Part shown: one piece after another, positions 52,775 to 61,013 of the stretch
How positions within the stretch are numbered: position 1 is the stretch's first letter
Layout of the letters: each line of letters begins with the position of its first letter
Source: Candidatus Saccharimonadota bacterium
GTDB lineage: Bacteria; Patescibacteriota; Saccharimonadia; Saccharimonadales; UBA4665
DNA length: 64,000 nucleotides
Assembly: GCA_025928155.1 (NCBI GenBank)
Contig: JAICKC010000005.1
Coordinates: 1 to 64,000 of the forward strand
Direction: 5' to 3'
Position numbers and translations under genes: made by a program
Notes under the pieces: model-generated
What the model was told of the DNA's origin: nothing
Database searches by the model: none
The model's input: only the letters and a program-made list of their open reading frames with translations

Positions 52775-53320
52775 CTATCCGGTAGTCACATTTTGGGTAA
52801 GCTTGGTTTTCAGCGTGTTCAGCCGAGCGACGAAGCTCTGAGCGGCAGATTCTAGACCGAGCACGCGCAGCGCGCCGAGCAGCACGTAGAGATTATCGAG
52901 ATGCTGTTGCTGGAGCGACAGTTCGGCTTCGGCGGCTCTGAAAAACTGCTCTACTTTGGCAACCAGCCACTTCTCTTCCCCGACTTTCACGCCGTTGGTC
53001 TGCAGGGGTGTCTCGGCCGGCTTTTGCCCAGAGCGTACAACCTCGAGTGAGCGGGCGCTGTGGTCGCGTTTGTGCAAATGGCCACGCTTGATGAGGTTGC
53101 CGACGTGCAGCGCCACCGTAGCCACACTGGTGTATGCCAGTCCGCTCATGATTTCGCGGTAGCTGGGGCTGTAGCCGTGCTCGGTAATAAAGGCGTCGAT
53201 GTAATCGAGCAGCTCCTTTTGTTTTTTGGTGGGGCGCACAGAGAGCTCTCGGGCCTCAGCCTCAAGACTCCTCCCCGCCTTTGGTTTTTGTTCTGATGCT
53301 GATGTTTGGTTTTCGTTCAT
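52775..53320 (-). CDS. LexA-type DNA-binding protein without peptidase
   Basis: 181 residues. Residues about 28-96 match the LexA winged helix (RPTKKQKELLDYIDAFITEH, GYSPSYREIMSGL, SVATVALHVGNLIKRGHL). The usual self-cleaving Ser-Lys domain and Ala-Gly cleavage site are absent; instead there is a helical C-terminal part of about 70 residues. It may be a repressor not switched by RecA. Confidence 0.82.
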   Translation of the reverse strand: MNENQTSASEQKPKAGRSLEAEARELSVRPTKKQKELLDYIDAFITEHGYSPSYREIMSGLAYTSVATVALHVGNLIKRGHLHKRDHSARSLEVVRSGQKPAETPLQTNGVKVGEEKWLVAKVEQFFRAAEAELSLQQQHLDNLYVLLGALRVLGLESAAQSFVARLNTLKTKLTQNVTTG

Positions 53321-53486
53321 GCTTATAGTATGTCACGGATTCGCCGTAGTGGCAGTATGTTCTTATGCTCATTCCTACCATGGAAAGTAGAGTGGCGCTT
53401 ATTTTTGCGCCCGGCTATGGCTTTGAATACGAAGCATCCAACCCTTCCAAAGGTGTTGGTGTTAAGTTAGTGCTGGTATGATTAAC

Positions 53487-53515
53487 TTGCATATTTATAT
53501 ATTTTAGTATATAAT
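53487..53515 (+). promoter_or_regulatory. promoter of the lipoprotein gene
   Basis: TTGCAT (53487-53492), 17-nt spacer, TATAAT (53510-53515). The leader would be about 140 nt before the GTG at 53663. A TTGACA at 53554 has no good -10. Confidence 0.6.
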
Positions 53516-53573
53516 GTATGTACTCCTGTCGAGCTAGCTCCAGGAAGTGAACCTTGACAAACAGCTAGGCTGA

Positions 53574-53620
53574 GATGAGTAACACAAGCGCACGCACATC
53601 GCGAGTTTGTGTTACTCATC
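53574..53620 (+). repeat. 14-bp perfect inverted repeat in the lipoprotein leader
   Basis: GATGAGTAACACAA (53574-53587) and TTGTGTTACTCATC (53607-53620) pair perfectly around a 19-nt loop. In the transcript this forms a strong hairpin 42 nt before the start codon; as DNA it could be an operator. Confidence 0.75.
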
Positions 53621-53662
53621 CCACACATCCAGTACAAAACAACCAACGGAAAGGTACTACTC

Positions 53663-54220
53663 GTGCGCAACCTTCGTGTCACTCTCATGCTCGCCGCTTT
53701 CCTGTCTGGCACCGCCGGCCTGGCCGCCTGTGGCACCACGGGTAATGGCGACTACATCGCGACACCCGACGTCAGCACGGTCCAGCAGGCGCCGCTCGGA
53801 AAGGCACTGGCCAGTAACGGCTACACCCCCGTCAGCGCCATCTACAACCAGCGCAACGTCATGATCAGTGCCGTCTACAAGTACTGCGGCGGTGACACCA
53901 ACATCACCCACTGCGCCCAGTACGTCACGGCCAGCGCCGAACACCCCATCCTCTACACCACCGGGAACCAGGTAGTAGTCCTCCAAGGCGACCACCTCAC
54001 CGGCTTCCTGGATGGCAGAAGCTACCTCCTGGACGTACCGACCAACTGGCGCAACTTCGCGCGTCTTACTCCGGCACAACGGCACAGCCTCCTCGGCTGC
54101 ATGGCTGAAGCCCAGCGGGACGACAAAGGCCAGGTGAGCAGTGACATCCTCCTTAGCGCGCTCGGAAGCGCCGAGGTACGCGTGTACCTGCAGCAGACGT
54201 CCACGACGGGCTCCTACTAG
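53663..54220 (+). CDS. lipoprotein of unknown function
   Basis: 185 residues from a GTG with GGAAAGG 8 nt upstream. Signal peptide near 1-23 ending in the lipobox LAAC, then CGTTGNGDYIATPD. The mature part has possible disulfide Cys (KYCGGDTNITHCAQY) and a beta-rich middle (HPILYTTGNQVVVLQGDH). Codons mostly end in C or G, as in the ARC-like operon and unlike nearby genes. Own promoter, structured leader and terminator. Confidence 0.78.
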   Translation: MRNLRVTLMLAAFLSGTAGLAACGTTGNGDYIATPDVSTVQQAPLGKALASNGYTPVSAIYNQRNVMISAVYKYCGGDTNITHCAQYVTASAEHPILYTTGNQVVVLQGDHLTGFLDGRSYLLDVPTNWRNFARLTPAQRHSLLGCMAEAQRDDKGQVSSDILLSALGSAEVRVYLQQTSTTGSY

Positions 54221-54228
54221 GACCCCGG

Positions 54229-54296
54229 CAGCGACGGACACGGTGACGCTTCTCAAGGTCGCCGTGTCCGTACGCGCTGTTTTTTTGTTTTTTGTT
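54229..54296 (+). terminator. terminator of the lipoprotein gene
   Basis: CAGCG-ACGGACACGG pairs with CCGTGTCCGT-(ACG)-CGCTG, followed by long T runs. Confidence 0.85.
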
Positions 54297-54451
54297 TCGT
54301 ACTTCCTGCTGTTTGTCTTGTCCCTTGTAGCCCTGAAGTTCGGAGCCGGAAGGGACAACGCGGCCGTCGCTATCCACATGGGTACAAGCGCAACCTACCT
54401 ACAGTAAGGGTACGGGTGCCTATGGTGCGGTATAGCGAAAGTAGCCTGCTG

Positions 54452-55720
54452 CTACGTATATTTCTTTAGACTGTCCGTGTACTTGATGAGCTCCTTGTTG
54501 CCGGACTTTTTGGCGTAGCTATGCATGCGCTTGACGGTACTGGCGTGCCGCTTGATTGAGTCGGTGGTTAGGTCTGATCCAAGTTTTTCCTGCTCTTCAA
54601 AAAACAATGCTTCATAGCATTGGCGTATGAGGGTCTGGTCGTTAAGCTGTTTGAACGCCTTAATAGCATCATGATAGTGCTGCGTCTGGTAGTAGTGAGC
54701 ACCTTCGGCCTGCCAGGTGCTTCGGATGAGCTCATCGTGGTCCATGGCGTGCTGGGCGAAGCGTCGGGCTGCGGCATAGTTATGCTGCTGCATCTCATAC
54801 ACGGCACCGTTATGGCCGACGACGCTGAGCAGTGTCATGTCTCGGCTCGCAACGGCGAATTCCAACGCTCTCCTGTAGTTATTACGCTCCATAAGAGCAT
54901 TGATCAGCCTTTTATAGGCGGCATCAAGGTTGTGGGTGACAACATCCCGATCGTGTGACAGGATGAATGCCAGGCGTGATGCCTGCAGCAGGTCCTCCGG
55001 GGCGACTTCATGCGTGGCTAAGTACGAGTCGGTCGTATCGAGCAGGTTAATACTGACAATTTCTTCTACGGGCAGGAGTGCACCGCCAGCTTTTCCATCG
55101 TAACTGGCAAATGTGCCGGTGGTTGTCTCGACATCGATTCCGCCGTAATGGAGTGCGACGTGCTCGGGCAGGATGCGGAGCTGGAGGTCGCGTAGGTCAT
55201 GGTAGCGTGCGTACAAATACATATAGAGGGTGACTATCTGGTTGCAATCCCCTATCAGCTTTTCGTGCGTCGGGTCACGCAGCAATCGCCCGAACGAGCT
55301 GGATTCACGGTACTCGTACATACCTCGTCCGGGTGAAAAGTAATCATTAAGCGCCTGCAGGCATCGTGCCTTTTCGGGATCAATTGCGGCGTGCGGCGCC
55401 AGCCGGTGGATGTGGTTTACGACTGCTTCGGCCGAGCGTATATGGGACTCGTAAAAACGGTCAAAGTCGTCAGCAATACGCTGCAAATTGGCGTAGAGCT
55501 TTTTGCGCTGTGATTTGCGCAAGTATCGGTAGCCTTTGTACCGATACTCGGTCCAGAGGTTGATGGCGGCGATATCGCGCTGCAGTAAGTGGCCCAGTCT
55601 TTCACGTATTTTTGACTGGCTGCTGCGTTCGGTCAGACCCCTGAAGAAGACGGCGACTGCTCGCTCACGGGCGTCTGTATACGGGGTGAAGAAATAGAAA
55701 ACGCTCGTGATAAAGCTCAT
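54452..55720 (-). CDS. transglutaminase-like protein with TPR-like tail
   Basis: 422 residues. A papain/transglutaminase-like core is suggested near 155-215: Cys in IGDCNQIVTLYMYLYA, His in LPEHVALHYGG and an acidic residue in IDVETTTG. The C-terminal 130 residues are TPR-like helical repeats (RRALEFAVASRDMTLLS, AIKAFKQLNDQTLIR). An N-terminal hydrophobic stretch (SVFYFFTPY) may touch the membrane. Role unknown; could be a protease or cross-linking enzyme. Confidence 0.62.
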   Translation of the reverse strand: MSFITSVFYFFTPYTDARERAVAVFFRGLTERSSQSKIRERLGHLLQRDIAAINLWTEYRYKGYRYLRKSQRKKLYANLQRIADDFDRFYESHIRSAEAVVNHIHRLAPHAAIDPEKARCLQALNDYFSPGRGMYEYRESSSFGRLLRDPTHEKLIGDCNQIVTLYMYLYARYHDLRDLQLRILPEHVALHYGGIDVETTTGTFASYDGKAGGALLPVEEIVSINLLDTTDSYLATHEVAPEDLLQASRLAFILSHDRDVVTHNLDAAYKRLINALMERNNYRRALEFAVASRDMTLLSVVGHNGAVYEMQQHNYAAARRFAQHAMDHDELIRSTWQAEGAHYYQTQHYHDAIKAFKQLNDQTLIRQCYEALFFEEQEKLGSDLTTDSIKRHASTVKRMHSYAKKSGNKELIKYTDSLKKYT

Positions 55721-55784
55721 ACCGCCAGTGTAGCAAAATAAGAAGGCGTCGGAAGCTTTGGCGAAACTGCCGCCTTGGATTGAG

Positions 55785-56213
55785 CTATCCGCTGCTGATC
55801 ACTGCTATGAGAGCAAGTGCTATAGCAAGGCATGCTAGGATGAAAGCGATTGATTGGGTACTGCCGGGAGTGTAGGTGGGAATGATGGAGGTAGGCTTAT
55901 AGATGTCATAGCCGCCACGAACCTTGCGGGCGCCGTACTGTTTGCGATATTCCAAGGTGACGTTGTTTTCTATTTCACCTGCCCTCTTGCCGGACATGCG
56001 GCCCAGCGGGTGAATGGCTATGATTTCATCGAGCACTTTGCCCCGGTTGACTCTGGCTCCGAGCGGACCGCCGTGTTGGTTGATCCTAACCATGAAGTTA
56101 CGGCGCGAGGTAATGCCGACGTAGTAGTGGCCACCGACGAACCTTACGACGTAGAGAGTCCAGGTGCGAATGGCATGCTGGTCGAATTGAACTCTGGGTT
56201 GCTTGGCAGGCAT
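55785..56213 (-). CDS. membrane-anchored GIY-YIG nuclease-like protein
   Basis: 142 residues from the ATG giving MPAKQPRV (a TTG 18 nt upstream is possible). GIY-YIG core: TLYVVRFVGGHYYVGIT, RINQH, and the metal-binding Glu in EIENNVTLEYR, followed by YGARKVRGG. The C-terminal 22 residues are a membrane helix (SIAFILACLAIALALIAV). A nuclease domain fixed to the inner face of the membrane would suit DNA uptake, nucleotide scavenging or defence. Confidence 0.78.
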   Translation of the reverse strand: MPAKQPRVQFDQHAIRTWTLYVVRFVGGHYYVGITSRRNFMVRINQHGGPLGARVNRGKVLDEIIAIHPLGRMSGKRAGEIENNVTLEYRKQYGARKVRGGYDIYKPTSIIPTYTPGSTQSIAFILACLAIALALIAVISSG

Positions 56214-56388
56214 GGTGGTAGTGTATCGCAAAGGTTCGCGGACGGTACTCCAGGCTCCGCCGACCTGATGCGTGCGGCGCTACAAGCGTATTGTACAGGG
56301 TATGGCTGCGAGGTGGTGGTCGGCTATACCCGGAGCGGATCCCTAACGTTGCTGTCCGGCCGTACGCTATGAGATAAGGGCTCGTTTA

Positions 56389-56431
56389 TTGACAATACAT
56401 GGAGCCACTGTATACTTCACTTTTAGGTGAA
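56389..56431 (+). promoter_or_regulatory. promoter and operator of the ArsR gene
   Basis: TTGACA (56389-56394), 16-nt spacer, TATACT (56411-56416). TTCAC-TTTTAG-GTGAA (56416-56431) overlaps the start of transcription and ends 5 nt before the ATG, implying autoregulation and a very short leader. Confidence 0.7.
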
Positions 56432-56436
56432 CTATT

Positions 56437-56787
56437 ATGGCGGACACGCTGGATGAAATATTCGAAGCACTGAGCCATCCTAAACGGCGAGGCATAGTGC
56501 ACACGTTAGCCTTCCGGCCGGCGACCACCAGTCAGTTGGCCGAAGAGTACGAGTTGAGCCTGCCGGCTATACATAAGCACCTAGCGATACTCGAACGTGC
56601 GCAGCTTATTACGCGCAGAAAAACCGGTCGCGTTAACTTTGTAGCGCTTAACCCGGTCGCCCTTGAAGCGGTACAGACCTGGGCTGCGCAATACCATACT
56701 GCTTGGAATAGCAGCAAACAGACGCTGGAGAATTATATCGCCAGTCTGCAAAACGGACATAAGCCGCAAGGGCGGAATGTTACATAG
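56437..56787 (+). CDS. ArsR-family transcriptional regulator
   Basis: 116 residues. Winged helix of the SdpR/ArsR type: DEIFEALSHPKRRGIVHTL, ATTSQLAEEYELSLPAIHKHLAILERAQLI, RRKTGRVNFVAL. No metal-binding Cys. Cotranscribed with the YCII-like gene 24 nt on; the operator at 56416-56431 suggests it controls itself. Confidence 0.9.
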   Translation: MADTLDEIFEALSHPKRRGIVHTLAFRPATTSQLAEEYELSLPAIHKHLAILERAQLITRRKTGRVNFVALNPVALEAVQTWAAQYHTAWNSSKQTLENYIASLQNGHKPQGRNVT

Positions 56788-56811
56788 TAATGTATTTAGG
56801 AAGGGGATAGA

Positions 56812-57123
56812 GTGAAGAACTACGTATTAATCTATTTCAATAACGGGATCCGGGATGGTGTTTCGCCAGAAGATTTCAAGGCGGAATGGGGTAACTGGTT
56901 TGGCGGACTCGGCGATAAGCTCGTCGACGCCGGTAACCCATTTAACACCGGCGGCCAAGCTGTCGAAAAGAGTGGTGTGACGACTATTGAGAACTGGCCG
57001 TCGACGGGTTATTCAATCGTTAAGGCGGAGACGATGGACGAGGCGGTCGAAATGGCTAAGAGTTGTCCAGTGCTTAATGAGCCGGATGGCGCGGTGCGCG
57101 TGTACGAAACCATGCCTATGTAG
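56812..57123 (+). CDS. YCII-related protein
   Basis: 103 residues with the ferredoxin-like YCII fold: KNYVLIYFNN, a GGLGDKLVDAGNPF turn, STGYSIVKAETMDEAVEMAKSCPVL and VRVYETMPM. GTG start with GAAGGGG upstream. Role unknown; often paired with small regulators. Confidence 0.82.
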   Translation: MKNYVLIYFNNGIRDGVSPEDFKAEWGNWFGGLGDKLVDAGNPFNTGGQAVEKSGVTTIENWPSTGYSIVKAETMDEAVEMAKSCPVLNEPDGAVRVYETMPM

Positions 57124-57142
57124 GGCTGGAGCATGGGAGAAT

Positions 57143-57175
57143 AAATGAGCCGCTTAAAGCGGCTCATTTTCTTGT
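57143..57175 (+). terminator. terminator of the ArsR-YCII operon
   Basis: AAATGAGCCGC-TT-AAAGCGGCTCATTTT type hairpin followed by CTTGTTGG; symmetric, may also work on the minus strand. Confidence 0.75.
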
Positions 57176-57183
57176 TGGTTCTC

Positions 57184-57226
57184 TGGCTGGGGCGGTAGGA
57201 TTCGAACCTAGGATGCCCTCGGCTAA
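57184..57226 (-). tRNA. tRNA 3'-half fragment (F2)
   Basis: On the minus strand it begins TTAGCCGAGGGCATCC, then a T-arm with GGTTCGAATCC, and ends CGCCCCAGCCA. The CCCCAGCCA end is like tRNA-Gln. The 5' half is missing, so it is a remnant, not a functional tRNA. It shares TTAGCCGAGG and CCCCAGCCA with the fragment at 60976-61008. Confidence 0.7.
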
Positions 57227-57624
57227 TTGCAGCAGCATATTGTAGCGAGTTTTGGCCAGGATAGAGGCTGCTTATTGCCGGCTTCTAATCGTGAGACGTT
57301 CGGGGATTGTCCACCGTGCGGTCAATTCACGATCGCACGTTGGATCGGGAAGACGCCAGGCGGCGTTGGGCTTCATCTGGCTCACCAATACGTCGACCAA
57401 CTCCCCGACAACATCAAGCAGGCTAGCGCCGCACTTCGCACTGCTGACCGCCGACGATTTATCTAATGTGCGCCGCACCCCTACCATCTGCGCACTCTGC
57501 CTGGAGGACAACTCGCCAGCCCGTTCACTGTAATGTCACCTCAGGTCAAAATGCAGCCTCAACCAGCCCTGGAACAGGCTCTACGCTCACGGGTAAGACA
57601 ATTTGTAGCCGCCTCAAGACCTTA
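57227..57624. other. intergenic, probably decayed sequence
   Basis: About 400 nt between the tRNA fragment and the GntR promoter. Open frames exist on both strands but none has a ribosome site or recognisable motif; it may be degraded coding DNA. Confidence 0.4.
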
Positions 57625-57681
57625 TTGACATTCGTCAAGCGTAGTTTAATACTTTTCAGTGTACCATCATCATAGTACACT
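57625..57681 (+). promoter_or_regulatory. promoter and operator of the second GntR cassette
   Basis: TTGACA (57625-57630), 17-nt spacer, AATACT (57648-57653). AGTGTAC-N10-GTACACT (57658-57681) lies at the start of transcription, a probable site for the encoded GntR protein. Confidence 0.7.
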
Positions 57682-57687
57682 CATACT

Positions 57688-58092
57688 ATGATATTTCATA
57701 TCAGAAGTCGTACGGGTATACCACCTTACCTTCAAATCGTTCAGCAGGTTAAGCAGGATATTCGTTTAGGGCTACTGAAAGAAGGGGACAAGCTACCTGC
57801 CGTTCGAGAGGTAGTTACGATGGTTGCCATCAACCCAAACACGGTAGTTAAAGCCTATCGGGAACTTGAAAACCAGGGGTGTATAGAAAAACGATTAGGC
57901 GTTGGTACATTCGTCACTAAACAGCCGGCAGGGCTATCGCCCGATATCCAGTCAGCACTGCTTGACAAGCTAGAGGGATGGCTAGCCGAAACGCAGGCTG
58001 CCGGCTTGGATGAAGAAGCGGTTGAAGCGCTTTTTCATACGGCGCAACGTAACCAGAGAGGGGATCAACATGGAACAGACAGTAAAAGGTAA
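57688..58092 (+). CDS. GntR-family regulator, YtrA type (cassette 2)
   Basis: 134 residues. Same layout as 13348-13725: GIPPYLQIVQQVKQDIRLG, LPAVREVVTMVAINPNTVVKAYREL, GVGTFVTKQPAGLSPD. The two proteins are close paralogues. It overlaps the ATPase gene by 23 nt. Probably represses the exporter. Confidence 0.9.
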   Translation: MIFHIRSRTGIPPYLQIVQQVKQDIRLGLLKEGDKLPAVREVVTMVAINPNTVVKAYRELENQGCIEKRLGVGTFVTKQPAGLSPDIQSALLDKLEGWLAETQAAGLDEEAVEALFHTAQRNQRGDQHGTDSKR

Positions 58093-58984
58093 AGTGAGCG
58101 AAGCCGTCCAGACAAACGGTCTAGGCAAGCGCTATGGGTCATTCTGGGCTCTCAAGGACTGCACGATTAGCGTGCCACGCGGCAGCGTTACGGCGCTTGT
58201 TGGTCCAAATGGTGCCGGCAAAACATCGTTACTCAAGTTGCTTGTCGGTCTCAACAGTCCAAGCGCAGGTGACGTTGTAGTACTCGGACAAAGCCCATCT
58301 CAATCCACAAGTTACTTATCAAGTATTGGCTACTTAGCCCAGGAAATACCGCTATACAGCCAATTCACTGCGGCTGACCATTTCGCCATTGGCAAGCATA
58401 TGGACGTCAACTGGGACAATGAACTTGCGGTCAAGCGCTTGCAGGAGTTACGCATCCCGCTCGACCGAAAGGTTGGGAAGTTGTCAGGGGGACAGCGCGC
58501 GCAAGTGGGTCTGGCTATGGCCCTTGCGAAACGACCACAGCTGCTCTTGCTCGATGAACCTGTAGCAGCACTTGACCCACTAGCACGTATGGATTTCCTT
58601 ACATCACTTGCGCAGGCAGTGACTGACGCTGACGGTGAGCTGACTGTCGTTATGTCTTCACATCTACTAGCCGACCTAGAGCGGGTTTGCGACCGAGTTA
58701 TCATTCTTGCGGCGGGAGAGACACAACTCTGCGAAAACATTGAGCATACACTTGAAACCCATAAACTACTTGTCGGACCCAAGGGCCAGCAGCCAAACAA
58801 CGATGGCTATCGGGTTATAAAAGAGACTCACTCGCCAACGGCAACACATTTATTAGTGCGGCTCGAACAGCCTAAACATAACCTGCCCGGCTGGCATATA
58901 CGCAACGTTGATATTGAAGAGATTGTTTTGGCTTACATGGGACAAAACAAAAATGAATCTATCACTAAAGGAGACGTCCGATGA
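58070..58984 (+). CDS. ABC transporter ATP-binding protein (cassette 2)
   Basis: 304 residues from the ATG with AGAGGGG upstream, inside the end of the GntR gene; a longer frame from 58010 has no ribosome site. Walker A GPNGAGKT, signature KLSGGQRAQV, Walker B LLLLDEPVAALDPLA, H-loop VVMSSHLLADLE. Paralogue of 13737-14612. Partner is the permease starting 4 nt before its stop. Confidence 0.9.
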   Translation: MEQTVKGKVSEAVQTNGLGKRYGSFWALKDCTISVPRGSVTALVGPNGAGKTSLLKLLVGLNSPSAGDVVVLGQSPSQSTSYLSSIGYLAQEIPLYSQFTAADHFAIGKHMDVNWDNELAVKRLQELRIPLDRKVGKLSGGQRAQVGLAMALAKRPQLLLLDEPVAALDPLARMDFLTSLAQAVTDADGELTVVMSSHLLADLERVCDRVIILAAGETQLCENIEHTLETHKLLVGPKGQQPNNDGYRVIKETHSPTATHLLVRLEQPKHNLPGWHIRNVDIEEIVLAYMGQNKNESITKGDVR

Positions 58985-59988
58985 ACTGGCTAGTATGGAA
59001 ACAGCATAGTAAACAATTCATGATTGCCACAATATTACTAATTCTATTTGCAGCATTACTAATACCAACGGGACTGCACTACTGGCAAGTCTATCAACAT
59101 GCCTTATCTACGTGCAGCCAATCGAATACGTGCGCTGAATTGAAGGGTGAATTATTTCAATCAAGTACCGATCAAGCAATATTTCAGCTAGAACCATTCG
59201 CAATCATGATTCTGCCCATACTGCTTGGCATGTTCTGGGGAGTGCCGCTACTGGCGAGAGAATACTCCGAAGGCACGAATCTTCTCGTTTGGACCCGAAG
59301 CATTTCCCGGAGGAGATGGCTAACAACAAAGCTAATTTGGATATTGGTCGCGACAGTCGTTGTCTCTGGAGCTTTTACCGCACTTGGCACCTGGTGGTCA
59401 AAAACACCAAATGCCCTGAACTTGGATAGGTTCGTTTTCTTGCCGTTTAGTACCCAAGGTATTGTCCCCGTCGCATATGCTACTTTCGCTGTTGCGCTGG
59501 GCATCGCACTTGGAGCATGGCTCAAGCGCACCATGATCGCCCTAGGTTTAACATTCGTGCTGTTGGTTGGAATCATAGTTATTGTCGTACCAACCCTCAT
59601 ACGACCCCAATACGTAACGCCGATTACAGTCACCTCATCTATGGGCTTTAACGCGTTGAGATCAAAACTACCTAGTGGCGCTTGGCGGCTTAGCATGGGC
59701 GTCATAGACAAGAATGGCAATACATTCGATCAACTTGACTTCCCCAACTGGCCACCGCAGTGCCAAACTCTAGCCCAAACCCAACAGGCCCCAACGGCGG
59801 GTTCCAAGACAGAAGACTCAGCTACAGTTGATAGCTGTCTGACGGCCGCTGGCTACCGTCAGATTGCCAGGTACCAGCCGGATAACCGCTACTGGGAGTT
59901 CCAGCAAATCGAGTTTGGCTTATACATGTTGCTAAGTCTGATTCCGATTGGAGCAACCTACTGGTTAGTATTGAAGCGTGACGCATAA
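58981..59988 (+). CDS. ABC-2 family permease (cassette 2)
   Basis: 335 residues, six helices and a large external loop before the last helix, as in cassette 1. Begins MNWLVWKQHSKQF and ends YWLVLKRDA. Codons in this copy are more A/T-rich than in cassette 1, so the copies differ in history. Third gene of the cassette. Confidence 0.85.
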   Translation: MNWLVWKQHSKQFMIATILLILFAALLIPTGLHYWQVYQHALSTCSQSNTCAELKGELFQSSTDQAIFQLEPFAIMILPILLGMFWGVPLLAREYSEGTNLLVWTRSISRRRWLTTKLIWILVATVVVSGAFTALGTWWSKTPNALNLDRFVFLPFSTQGIVPVAYATFAVALGIALGAWLKRTMIALGLTFVLLVGIIVIVVPTLIRPQYVTPITVTSSMGFNALRSKLPSGAWRLSMGVIDKNGNTFDQLDFPNWPPQCQTLAQTQQAPTAGSKTEDSATVDSCLTAAGYRQIARYQPDNRYWEFQQIEFGLYMLLSLIPIGATYWLVLKRDA

Positions 59989-60181
59989 GCAAGACTACGA
60001 GCTAATCGTGCCGGCCGCTAAGACCAGCAAAAATATTTCCGACAGCCTGAATTGTCGGTATTGCTATGGCTATGGGCAGCAATTGCTTGTCTGCCTCCGG
60101 CGCAGCTAACAGGCCGAGCATAAATGAACCATAAGTCGATTGCGGCAAGCGCATATATGCCCCGAGCCGAACACTCGGAAG
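59989..60181. other. intergenic region, no gene seen
   Basis: Between the permease stop and the 47-residue ORF. It contains a short palindrome (CCGACAGCCTGAATTGTCGG near 60040-60059) that could end the cassette transcript, without a U-tract. Confidence 0.35.
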
Positions 60182-60325
60182 CTAACGTTGCAAGTCTTTA
60201 AGTTCTATCTTAGGCCGGACGGTCGTTTTCAAAGAGCCATTTACACAAAATACTATGAACCCGTGTGAGTGGCTCTGCCGCATCAGGAAATCATTTAGTT
60301 TGTCGATTACTTCTTCATGAGCCAT
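60182..60325 (-). CDS. 47-residue hypothetical protein
   Basis: Short ORF: MAHEEVIDKLNDFLMRQS, then FIVFCVNGSLKTTVRPKIEL. A GATAATAT box just upstream suggests a nearly leaderless message. Family unknown. It lies within the segment bounded by tRNA fragments. Confidence 0.4.
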   Translation of the reverse strand: MAHEEVIDKLNDFLMRQSHSHGFIVFCVNGSLKTTVRPKIELKDLQR

Positions 60326-60501
60326 AAGCTCATATTATCAGATGTAAGAGCTAAAATATCAGATTAGGAACAAGAGTCTGAATTTTAGCTGCTGCATCTG
60401 GCCAGGGATTATGTTCAGTATTAAAACCATTTTAATGAACTCATTCCAGGCGGCAGGTTATAGCCCCTGAGACATTGATCTTGTCTTGATAATAACTATA
60501 A

Positions 60502-60939
60502 CTAATCCGTCAAAGGCGCAAGCCTATAAGGTGATTCTGATAGCGACAATGCAGTATTCGTCTGCTCAATCAGCGATCCATGATACCGATCTAGTGCAAG
60601 CATTGGATCTTCGAGTGTTTTAGCTTCGCTTGCGTCCATCTCTGGGTGAAAGACCGCAGAGGGTTCTCCGTAATACGTTGCATTCTCGTCGATAATAAAT
60701 CCAAATATTGAGTTCACTCGGGCCACAGAGTTGTCGGCTACAGTGTTTCTCATAACGACGCCGTTCATAGTCAGTAAGATACTCCCTATAAAAGCACGTC
60801 TATACTCAGGAAGAATAACAGTGGCGTGTTTATCACCGTACACATTCATAGGGAACCGTTGGCTGTAGGCTTTAACGGTATCTTCTAGTGGGGTGCCCGG
60901 AACGGAAACATTAAAACTTACTTCCAAGAGACGAGTCAT
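60502..60939 (-). CDS. hypothetical protein
   Basis: 145 residues, soluble, not recognised. Beta-rich N-terminal part (RLLEVSFNVSVPGTPLED), a middle with FIGSILLTMNGVVMRNTV, and a helical acidic C-terminus. It lies in the tRNA-fragment-bounded segment. Confidence 0.55.
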   Translation of the reverse strand: MTRLLEVSFNVSVPGTPLEDTVKAYSQRFPMNVYGDKHATVILPEYRRAFIGSILLTMNGVVMRNTVADNSVARVNSIFGFIIDENATYYGEPSAVFHPEMDASEAKTLEDPMLALDRYHGSLIEQTNTALSLSESPYRLAPLTD

Positions 60940-60975
60940 TACAATACGATAACATAATACAAAAGAAAACGCAAA

Positions 60976-61013
60976 TGGCTGGGGATGAAGGGTTCGAACC
61001 TCGGCTAACGAGG
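60976..61013 (-). tRNA. tRNA 3'-half fragment (F3)
   Basis: Minus strand reads CCTCGTTAGCCGAGG, then TTCGAACCC, TTCAT and CCCCAGCCA. It matches F2 (57184-57226) if 9-10 nt are deleted from F3, and its last 23 nt match F5 (62194-62232) in most positions. CCTCG/CGAGG can pair. The stop codon of the 82-residue gene lies inside it. Confidence 0.65.

Noticed and set aside
53366-53479. 38-codon ORF upstream of the lipoprotein promoter
   Set aside because: No ribosome site and no recognisable features; left out as unsupported.
54243-54407. 54-codon hydrophobic ORF starting GTG
   Set aside because: It runs through the terminator at 54229-54296; its Phe/Leu-rich part is encoded by the terminator T runs, and there is no ribosome site.
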